This document shows positions 6,403 to 12,563 of a stretch of 12,563 nt of DNA, piece by piece. Both the position numbers and the translations under genes were made by a program. Numbering within the stretch: the stretch's first letter is position 1; every line of letters starts with the position of its first letter. The notes under the pieces were generated by a model. That model made no database searches. It was not told the origin of the DNA and worked only from the letters and a program-made list of their open reading frames with translations. The stretch covers positions 1 to 12,563 of the forward strand of contig JAUYDJ010000045.1 in NCBI GenBank assembly GCA_030690025.1. Direction: 5' to 3'. Source of the DNA: Chloroflexota bacterium (GTDB lineage: Bacteria; Chloroflexota; Dehalococcoidia; Dehalococcoidales; JAUYDJ01).

Positions 6403-8478
6403 GTGGCGGAGTTAGGCAAAGGTCTTCCCGAAACCCTGGCCGGACTGGAAGGTGACACCGGGGCTTTCGAGAAGGCAATCGCCAGGGCGCAGGAGCTGGC
6501 CAAGCTCGCCCGGCAGACGGCGCAAGGCTCCATAAAGGTATCCCAGGATGCCATCCGCGAGGCCGAGGAGGTAAGCCATGCGGCCAAGCAAGCGGCCGAG
6601 GAAGCCAAAAAGGCCGCCGAGGAAGCCGTGCGCCGCGCTGAGGAAGTAGTCAAGGCCACCCTGGCGGCGGCGGAGGAAGCGAAGGCAACCTTTGAAAAAG
6701 CTATCAGCCGGGTCAACGAGGTCACTCAGGCAGTCAAGGAGGCTGGAGAGGCATCCCAGCGGGCAGCTGAGGAGACCATAAGCAAGGCCGGCGAGACCAT
6801 ACAGTCGATCAAGTGGGCTACGGAGGCTTTGAGCCGGGCTTTTGTGGAGGCGGTGCGCAAGGCTGAGGAGACCGCTCAATCGACTAAAGCCGAGGCTGAG
6901 GCCGCGATAAAATCATCCCAGGACACACTGCAGCGTGTTGAGGAGACCAGCAGGTTCGCCCGGGCAATGGCCGCGGAATCTATAAAGGTGTCTCAGGAGG
7001 CGCTCAGCCGGACTGATGAATTAGGCAAGACCGCCAGAAGAATTACCGATGAGACCAGGCGGGCCTCGCTTGATGCCATCGCCAGGGTAGATAAAGCCAG
7101 CAAATTTGCCGAAGAAACGGCTCGGACAGCGGCTAAGGCCTTCGATAAGGTGATGGGACGCACCGAGGAAATCGAGAGAGCGGCCCGGGAGACGGCTGAG
7201 GCTTCGGTGAATGCATCCCAGGAAGCCATACAACGGGCGGAAGAGGCCAGCCGTATCGCCAGCCAGACGGTTGAAGAATCGAAGCGGGCTTCGGCTGAAG
7301 CGGTCAGCCGGGCGGATGAGATAAGCAAAGCGGCTATGGTGGCCGTCGGGGAAGCCAAGCGCATAATGGCGGAGGCGATAAGCCGGGCCGAAGAGGTAAG
7401 CAAATCCGCCAAACTAACGGTTGAAGAATCGAAGCGGGCCGCCGACGAGGCGATACTGCGGGCTGATGAATGCAGCAAGTCGACCAGGGAGACCATTGAT
7501 GAGTCTAAGCGGGCGGCGGCCGAAGTCATCAGCCGGGCCGAGGAAATAAGCCATCTGGCCAAAGAAACCACTGAAGCGTCAGCCAGGGCCTCCGCCGAAG
7601 CGATAGCCCGCGCCGAGGAGGCGAGCAAGTCGGCCAAAGAAGCATCCGAGGCATCGGCCAGGTCAGCTAAAGAGGCGTCAGAGGCATCAGCCAGGGCCGC
7701 CGACGAAGCCGCTGACCGGGCAATAGCCCAGTCCGAGGAAGCGGCCAAATCGGCCAAAGAAATGTCAGAAGCATCAGCCCGGGCCGCCGGCGAAGTCGCC
7801 GCGCTGGCGGTAGCCGCGGCCAGGGAGGCGTCGGAGGCATCGGCCAGAGCGGTAGTGGAAGCCGCCGACCGGGCGACAGCTGCGGCTAACGAAATATCGG
7901 AGACATCCGCGAAGGTTTCCCGGGAGGCGATGGGCCGCGTTGAAGAATCTATTAAGTCCACCCAGGAGCTGGCCGGGTCGCAGGTCAGAGCGATTAATGA
8001 GGTGGCGGAACGGTCGATAAAGGCGACTCAAAAAGCCACCGATATGCTCACCCGGGTTTCACAGGAGGCGATAGCCAAGGCTGAGGAAGCCAACCGGTCG
8101 GCCAGGGAAGCCGCGGAAGCATCGGCCACAGCCGCCAGGGAGGCGGCGGAGCAGGCCATTGCCGCGGCCAAGGAGGCGGCTGAGGCATCCATAAGGGCCT
8201 TTGAGGAGGCGATAAGCGGTGCCGCTGGGTCAATAGGTAAGACGACTACTCCGGAGACCACCCGGAAGACAAGCCCGCCAGCGCCCAAGGCGCCAAAGGT
8301 AGAAATCAGCCGTGTTGAGAAAACCAACGGTAAAGAGAAAGAAAAGAAGGAAGAAGAGGACAGCCGCAAGGAAATGGAGAGCCGGCTGGAGTTCTTAGCC
8401 AGGATGTACGCCAATAAAGCCAAGCAGACCGGGCAGAGCGGGACGGAAGAAAAGGAAGAGGACGAAGAACCAGAATAA
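6403..8478 (+). CDS. Long Ala/Glu-rich helical protein built of 25-residue repeats
   Basis: I do not recognise this 691-residue protein. It starts at GTG after GGAG. Residues 1-26 are a short non-repeat head. Residues 27-604 are about 23 tandem repeats with consensus close to SRAEEVSKSAK-x3-EESKRAAAEAI. The first fifteen are exactly 25 residues each. Later units are 25, 22 or 25 plus insertions. Residues 605-691 are a low-complexity tail rich in Pro/Thr and then Lys/Glu, ending acidic. There is no signal peptide, no membrane segment, one Cys (repeat 14) and one Trp (repeat 5). A period of 25 (7+7+11) fits a continuous, weakly left-handed coiled coil; the Ala-rich face would also suit a lipid- or surface-binding amphipathic helix, as in apolipoproteins or LEA proteins. 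It has its own promoter and neighbours a second helical repeat gene. Any function given would be a guess. Confidence 0.88.
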   Translation: MAELGKGLPETLAGLEGDTGAFEKAIARAQELAKLARQTAQGSIKVSQDAIREAEEVSHAAKQAAEEAKKAAEEAVRRAEEVVKATLAAAEEAKATFEKAISRVNEVTQAVKEAGEASQRAAEETISKAGETIQSIKWATEALSRAFVEAVRKAEETAQSTKAEAEAAIKSSQDTLQRVEETSRFARAMAAESIKVSQEALSRTDELGKTARRITDETRRASLDAIARVDKASKFAEETARTAAKAFDKVMGRTEEIERAARETAEASVNASQEAIQRAEEASRIASQTVEESKRASAEAVSRADEISKAAMVAVGEAKRIMAEAISRAEEVSKSAKLTVEESKRAADEAILRADECSKSTRETIDESKRAAAEVISRAEEISHLAKETTEASARASAEAIARAEEASKSAKEASEASARSAKEASEASARAADEAADRAIAQSEEAAKSAKEMSEASARAAGEVAALAVAAAREASEASARAVVEAADRATAAANEISETSAKVSREAMGRVEESIKSTQELAGSQVRAINEVAERSIKATQKATDMLTRVSQEAIAKAEEANRSAREAAEASATAAREAAEQAIAAAKEAAEASIRAFEEAISGAAGSIGKTTTPETTRKTSPPAPKAPKVEISRVEKTNGKEKEKKEEEDSRKEMESRLEFLARMYANKAKQTGQSGTEEKEEDEEPE
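6481..8214 (+). repeat. Tandem coding repeat, unit 75 bp (25 residues), with 66-bp variants
   Basis: Units 1-15 (residues 27-401) are each 25 residues and begin with a [S/A/Q/R]-R-[A/V/T]-[E/D]-E-like motif. After residue 401 the spacing changes: 36, 29, 22, 22, 25, 22, 25 and 22 residues. At DNA level the copies are diverged. However, a 23-base identical stretch occurs at 7267 and 7417, exactly two units (150 bp) apart, which points to a later duplication of a two-unit block. Confidence 0.85.
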
Positions 8479-8504
8479 TGCTGGCGAAACAGGCTGCTGG
8501 AGTC

Positions 8505-8533
8505 TTGACTTTTCACTGAGTGCATCATATACT
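8505..8533 (+). promoter_or_regulatory. Promoter of the 177-residue hendecad protein gene
   Basis: TTGACT (8505-8510) and TATACT (8528-8533) are separated by 17 bases, and each box matches consensus at five of six positions. Transcription would start near 8540, downstream of an in-frame ATG at 8520, so translation from 8520 is excluded for this message and the start at 8571 is favoured. Confidence 0.7.
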
Positions 8534-8570
8534 TGTGATAATTTCAGAGCAGAAGAAGGGGGAGTTTAAG

Positions 8571-9104
8571 ATGAATCCAGAGAAAAAGTCAAAAAAGGTT
8601 GAGTCGGTGGGCACGGCGGGCGCCGAGACTCCTGAAGAGAGCGAGATGGCGACAGCTCGCGAGCAGGCTATGGAGCCCTTAACCGAGGTGCTGGGTCGGG
8701 TTGAAGCGGCATATGCCGCTTACATGGATGCCGAGAGGGAAGTAGCCAAGGTATATAAGACCAATGAGCAGGCAGTTGAGAGGGCCTACAAAGAGGCTGA
8801 GCAGAGGGCCAACGGTACGTACGAGACGGCCATAGAGCAGGCTATGCGGGTGCGCGAGGATACGGAACAGGACGCGGAGAAGTCACATAAAAAAGCTCTC
8901 GAAGAGGCCGAAGAGGCCTACCGAAGGAACAAAGAAGAAGCGGAAGCGTCTTGCCGGACTACGCTTGACCTGGCCAAGCAGGGTTATGGCGACGCCGTAG
9001 TGCAGGCTATGGCCGCTCGTAAGGAGACCATAAACCAGGCCTGGCTCAATCGCTCTGATGCTGTTGAGCGCTCCTGGAAGATTTTCTCCAAAGAGAAGAG
9101 ATAG
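8571..9104 (+). CDS. Small helical protein made of eleven 11-residue repeats
   Basis: I do not recognise this 177-residue protein. The ATG at 8571 follows a strong ribosome site (AAGGGGGAG, 8555-8563) and the promoter at 8505-8533. The open frame extends 17 codons further upstream, but that part overlaps the promoter. Residues 1-50 are charged and probably disordered. Residues 51-171 are eleven uninterrupted 11-residue units such as YKTNEQAVERA and YKEAEQRANGT. Unit position 1 is Tyr in six of eleven, and positions 4 and 8 are small (Ala, Thr, Asn, Val or Ser). Hendecads give a nearly straight or slightly right-handed coiled coil. There is no signal peptide or membrane segment. It resembles the 691-residue neighbour in composition but has a different period. 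A structural partner of that protein, or of the FtsZ-like GTPases, is conceivable but unsupported. Confidence 0.88.
   Translation: MNPEKKSKKVESVGTAGAETPEESEMATAREQAMEPLTEVLGRVEAAYAAYMDAEREVAKVYKTNEQAVERAYKEAEQRANGTYETAIEQAMRVREDTEQDAEKSHKKALEEAEEAYRRNKEEAEASCRTTLDLAKQGYGDAVVQAMAARKETINQAWLNRSDAVERSWKIFSKEKR
8721..9083 (+). repeat. Eleven tandem 33-bp coding repeats (hendecads)
   Basis: Residues 51-171 of the 177-residue protein divide into eleven units of exactly 11 residues without a gap. The repeat is visible only at protein level (Tyr at position 1, small residues at 4 and 8); the DNA units are too diverged to align well. Confidence 0.85.
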
Positions 9105-9129
9105 ACAACCCCTTATCAAATAGAGCAGG

Positions 9130-9168
9130 AAAGGGAATTAAAGGGTAAAGCCCTTTAATTCCCTTTTT
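9130..9168 (+). terminator. Intrinsic terminator after the helical-protein genes
   Basis: The arms AAAGGGAATTAAAGGG (9130-9145) and CCCTTTAATTCCCTTT (9151-9166) pair perfectly over 16 bp around a 5-base loop, and the T tract continues to 9168. It lies 26 bp after the stop of the 177-residue gene. In the other direction the same stem lies about 60 bp after the stop of the convergent FtsZ-like gene but lacks a good U tract, so it is at best a partial terminator for that gene. Confidence 0.9.
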
Positions 9169-9224
9169 GTTTGCGAACTTTGGTAATAGGCGTTTAGTAC
9201 TGGCTGGTTCTGGGGAGGGTTTGG

Positions 9225-10397
9225 TTACAGCAGTGAAGGTATATCTTTGAAAGCGTCTTCAACGCCCCGCTGCTCGTCCTCTATCCCTTCCCACCGTCGC
9301 TTGTAAGAAGCCATGTAGCGGATAGCTTTGGTGAAGTACTCCATCACCCTCTCCACGTTGAGAAGCTCGGAGAGGAGCAGGGTTACTTCAAGTTTGTGCT
9401 GCTCGCGGGGATAGTCGCCGCTCCTGATGATGGCCTCGGTGGCGGTGCGTTTCAGGTTGTTGCCGATTTCGTTGATGAGGTTCATGTTCATTTCCTCGGA
9501 TGGCGCCGAGATAAGATAAAGGGCACGCTTGGCGTCAGCCGGGTTGCACTTGAGGGACAGTTCAGTGAGGGCGTCGTTCATCGCCTGGATTCCCTTCTGG
9601 GTCTCACTGGTCTTCTCTCTGAAGTTAGACCTGCCGAAGGGAAGTCTGACCAAAGGCAGGGGCGCTTTGCCGTAGCCGACCACGGTCCACCCGGACAGGG
9701 TCTGTATGATATCCCCGGCATCGAGAATCTTGGCCCCGATATATTTGGGATTTCTCTCTTCGCCGGCGCAGAGGAGGTTGTAGAAGGGTTCCACGACCAG
9801 GGCATTAATCTTGTGCAGGGTGTTGTGAATCGAGGCATACTTGCGCACGTAGCGCTGGTTGTCCACCAGGAACACCGCATCTGCCACCAGGTAGGTTGAT
9901 TTAAGACAGGTGGCGGTGTTGTAGATGGTCCTTTCCTCCACCTTCTCCTCATGCTTGAAAGGCAGGACAATCAGGTTGTATATGGGCTTGTCTTCGTAGC
10001 GCTCCTTGAGGTATTTAGTCAGGACGGGTATTGCCCCGGAACCGGTGCCCCCGGCGGCGCTGGCGGCAATCAGAAAGGCATCGGTCTCATGGAAGTGCCG
10101 CGTGGTCTTAATGCTCTCGAGAATCTTATCGCTGTCCTCTTTGACTATCTCGGCACCCAGCTCGTTTATCTTACCCACGCCGTGACCGCCGGTCTTCTGG
10201 TCGCCAACCAGGACGCGGTGCTGGTAATCGGCCCTGATAAAGGATAGACCGGTCAAATCACAGATATCGGTATTAACGGCCAGGGTATTGGTAACTATCT
10301 CAATGCCGCGCTGTGCGTGTGCCCTCCGGTTCAGGCGAGCAAACTCATCCGCAATTCTGCCCCCGCACTGTCCGCAGCCAATAACCAGTAGTTTCAC
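9225..10397 (-). CDS. FtsZ/tubulin-superfamily GTPase, paralogue 1
   Basis: This is a 390-residue GTPase related to FtsZ and tubulin but not standard FtsZ. Nucleotide-site elements are GCGQCGG (residues 7-13, T1 loop), TGGHGVG (69-75, T3 region), GGTGSG (116-121, the tubulin signature) and LDAGDIIQTLSG (225-236). The last matches the FtsZ T7 loop NLDFADV, including the two acidic residues (D226, D229) needed for hydrolysis in the neighbouring subunit. Active, polymerising GTPase behaviour is therefore expected. The C-terminus ends in KDIPSLL, similar to the adaptor-binding tail of FtsZ. The start is GTG (10395-10397) with an ideal AAAGGTGA site 4 bases upstream. It is tandem with a close paralogue but separated by 120 bp with a possible promoter. 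FtsZ proper would normally sit beside ftsA or mur genes, none of which is seen here. The role (division, shape, cargo) is unknown. Confidence 0.9.
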   Translation of the reverse strand: MKLLVIGCGQCGGRIADEFARLNRRAHAQRGIEIVTNTLAVNTDICDLTGLSFIRADYQHRVLVGDQKTGGHGVGKINELGAEIVKEDSDKILESIKTTRHFHETDAFLIAASAAGGTGSGAIPVLTKYLKERYEDKPIYNLIVLPFKHEEKVEERTIYNTATCLKSTYLVADAVFLVDNQRYVRKYASIHNTLHKINALVVEPFYNLLCAGEERNPKYIGAKILDAGDIIQTLSGWTVVGYGKAPLPLVRLPFGRSNFREKTSETQKGIQAMNDALTELSLKCNPADAKRALYLISAPSEEMNMNLINEIGNNLKRTATEAIIRSGDYPREQHKLEVTLLLSELLNVERVMEYFTKAIRYMASYKRRWEGIEDEQRGVEDAFKDIPSLL

Positions 10398-10432
10398 TTT
10401 TCACCTTTATATTGAAAAAGTAAAAATCCGAA

Positions 10433-10438
10433 ATAATA
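10433..10438 (-). promoter_or_regulatory. Possible -10 box for FtsZ-like paralogue 1
   Basis: Minus-strand TATTAT (5 of 6 matches) lies about 35 bases before the GTG start in an AT-rich stretch. No convincing -35 element is found 16-18 bases upstream. The 120-bp gap to the upstream paralogue holds no clear terminator, so read-through from paralogue 2 is also possible. Confidence 0.35.
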
Positions 10439-10517
10439 AGACTCTATTTACTTACTTTCTTGACGAAGAAAAGCAAATCTCACTCCCGCCACACCAATAG
10501 TACCGGCCGGAGATAGT

Positions 10518-11693
10518 CTAAAGTAATGACGGCAGGTCTTTGCCGACCTCTTCCATGTCCTTGAGCCGGTCGATTATTTCGTCTTTGCGCCGCCTGAACT
10601 CAGGAATAAGACTGGCCGATTTAGCGTAGTAATCCCTGATTTTGCCTACGTCACCCAGCGCGGACAGTACTAAAGTGACTTCCACCGCGCTCTTTTCCCG
10701 CGGATAATCGCCGTTGCGGATGGTAGCCTTGGGCGCGAGGCCCCTAAGGTAGTCGCCGAGCTCTTTTACCAGTTCCATGTTCATTTCTTTGGGCGGTGCC
10801 GAAAGGAGATATAGGGCACGCCCGGCGTCAATCGGGTTGCAGCCAATGGAGAGCTCGCTCATGGCTTCGTCCATGGCCTGAACGCCCTTGTACATTTCGG
10901 TGCTCTTGGTCCTGAAGTCCTGCTTCTTGAGAAACTGCAGGTTAAACGTGGGCAGCGGCGAAGCACCGAAACCGATGGCAGTCCAGCCGGACAGGGTCTG
11001 GATGATATCCCCGGCGTCAAGGGTCTTAGCACCGATGAACTTGGTCTTCTTCTCTTCGCCGGCGCAGAGCAGGTCATAGAACGGCTCCGCAATTAGCTCG
11101 TTAATCTTGGTCAGGTTATTGCGCAGCGAGGCATCTTTGCGGATATAGCGCTGGTTGTCCACCACGATGACGGCATCAGCGATGGTGTTGACTGATTTGA
11201 GGCACAGGGCGGAGTTGTAGACGCTCCGCTCTTCCGTGGTCTCCTCATGCTCAAAGGGCAGGACAACCACAGCGTATACCGGCTTGTCCATGTAGCGCTC
11301 TTTAATATGCTGGGCCATGACCGGTAGTGCGCCGGAACCGGTGCCGCCTCCCGCCGAGGCAATCAGCAGGAAGGCATCTGATTCATAGAACCGCTTGGTG
11401 CTGCGGATGGCGTCAATTACTTTATCGCCGTCCTCCCGGGCTATCTCGGCGCCAAGCTCATTGATCTTGCCGACGCCGTGACCGCCTGTTTTGCGCCCGC
11501 CGATAAGGATTCGATGCTTGTAGTTACTCGGGATACAAGACAGGCCGCTCAGGTCAGCGGCATCGGTATTTACCGCGTAGACGCCCGGCGTGATTTCAAT
11601 ATGGCGCTGGGTACGCGCTCTCATATTCAACTTGGCCATCTGGTCGGCAATCCGGCCGCCGCATTGTCCAAAGCCTATCACCACTAATTTCAT
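10518..11693 (-). CDS. FtsZ/tubulin-superfamily GTPase, paralogue 2
   Basis: This is a 391-residue protein collinear with its downstream neighbour; in the first 60 residues 38 positions are identical by eye. The T1 loop is GFGQCGG (7-13), the T3 region TGGHGVG (69-75), the tubulin signature GGGTGSG (115-121, the full consensus, where paralogue 1 has A at the first position), and the T7 loop TLDAGDIIQTLSG (224-236) with D226 and D229. The C-terminus is a charged helix ending in KDLPSLL, matching the tail of paralogue 1. The ATG at 11691-11693 follows AGGGGG. Its promoter carries a palindrome over the -35 box. Two active-looking paralogues side by side suggest co-polymers or differently timed filaments. 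It is not standard FtsZ: the T3 loop differs from FtsZ's GAGANPE-type loop. Confidence 0.9.
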   Translation of the reverse strand: MKLVVIGFGQCGGRIADQMAKLNMRARTQRHIEITPGVYAVNTDAADLSGLSCIPSNYKHRILIGGRKTGGHGVGKINELGAEIAREDGDKVIDAIRSTKRFYESDAFLLIASAGGGTGSGALPVMAQHIKERYMDKPVYAVVVLPFEHEETTEERSVYNSALCLKSVNTIADAVIVVDNQRYIRKDASLRNNLTKINELIAEPFYDLLCAGEEKKTKFIGAKTLDAGDIIQTLSGWTAIGFGASPLPTFNLQFLKKQDFRTKSTEMYKGVQAMDEAMSELSIGCNPIDAGRALYLLSAPPKEMNMELVKELGDYLRGLAPKATIRNGDYPREKSAVEVTLVLSALGDVGKIRDYYAKSASLIPEFRRRKDEIIDRLKDMEEVGKDLPSLL

Positions 11694-11723
11694 ATATCCC
11701 CCTAAGTTTCAATATTTTCCGCT

Positions 11724-11753
11724 ATTTAAGCATACCGTGACAATGATTGTCAA
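11724..11753 (-). promoter_or_regulatory. Promoter of FtsZ-like paralogue 2
   Basis: Read on the minus strand, a perfect TTGACA lies at 11753-11748 and TTAAAT at 11729-11724, with an 18-base spacer. TGC directly precedes the -10 box and forms an extended -10. The predicted leader is about 23 bases and includes the AGGGGG ribosome site. Confidence 0.65.
11738..11752. promoter_or_regulatory. Perfect palindrome over the -35 box, possible operator
   Basis: TGACAAT-G-ATTGTCA is a 15-bp palindrome with 7-bp arms and one central base. One arm lies within the -35 hexamer of the FtsZ-like paralogue 2 promoter and the other lies in its spacer. A dimeric repressor bound here would block polymerase. No regulator gene is in the window, and chance cannot be excluded. 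Confidence 0.4.
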
Positions 11754-11779
11754 TCTTTCGTATCCGGAGCTGCGTCCGT

Positions 11780-12563
<784 letters not shown>

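Noticed and set aside
6993..7961. Long open frame on the minus strand (322 codons, Ser/Ala-rich)
   Set aside because: It is the antisense shadow of the Ala/Glu-rich repeats: GC-rich repeat codons leave the opposite frame open. It has no ribosome site or promoter.
6481..8214. CRISPR-like or non-coding tandem array
   Set aside because: The 75-bp periodicity is maintained at protein level with diverged DNA and an unbroken frame; there are no constant repeats with unique spacers.
8520..8570. Upstream ATG giving a 194-residue version of the hendecad protein
   Set aside because: This ATG lacks a ribosome site and lies within the predicted promoter; ATG 8571 has AAGGGGGAG at good spacing.
10460..10465. 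Plus-strand TTGACG as a -35 element
   Set aside because: No -10-like sequence lies 16-18 bases downstream and no plus-strand gene follows.

Overview
The window looks like chromosomal DNA of an anaerobic, GC-rich bacterium. My best guess is a Chloroflexota of the Dehalococcoidia type. This rests on a corrinoid/methyltransferase module beside a molybdopterin oxidoreductase, SD-led genes with several GTG/TTG starts, and two FtsZ-like GTPases. It is an inference; no rRNA or other marker in the window fixes the taxon.

Left block (1-6251, all minus strand, transcribed right to left): dnaX, ybaB and recR, the widely conserved clamp-loader/recombination cluster, are followed by recO. recO overlaps by 8 bp a uroporphyrinogen-decarboxylase-family methyltransferase gene. 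That gene overlaps by 4 bp a cobalamin-binding corrinoid protein gene, and 13 bp further on a molybdopterin oxidoreductase runs off the left edge. A strong promoter sits directly in front of dnaX. No other strong promoter was seen in the block, so DNA-repair genes and a one-carbon/redox module appear to share one transcript. dnaX carries an A8 slippery run exactly between its clamp-loader part and its linker, so it probably makes a short (gamma-like) and a long (tau-like) product.

Middle block (6403-9104, plus strand, divergent from dnaX): two unrecognised, entirely helical, Ala/Glu-rich proteins, each with its own promoter. The first (691 aa) is built of about 23 repeats, mostly of exactly 25 residues. 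The second (177 aa) is built of eleven exact 11-residue repeats. A perfect 16-bp terminator hairpin follows.

Right block (9225-12563, minus strand): two tandem paralogous tubulin/FtsZ-superfamily GTPases (390 and 391 aa), each with its own upstream region, converge on the coiled-coil genes. Both end in a shared K-D-[I/L]-P-S-L-L tail resembling the adaptor-binding tail of FtsZ. A type I glyceraldehyde-3-phosphate dehydrogenase gene is cut by the right edge.

The most interesting unexplained part is 6403-11693: two repeat-built helical proteins next to a pair of non-canonical FtsZ-like GTPases. A filament system with helical partners is a reasonable but unproven reading. No intergenic stretch exceeds about 150 bases, and I saw no tRNA, rRNA, insertion sequence or CRISPR array.
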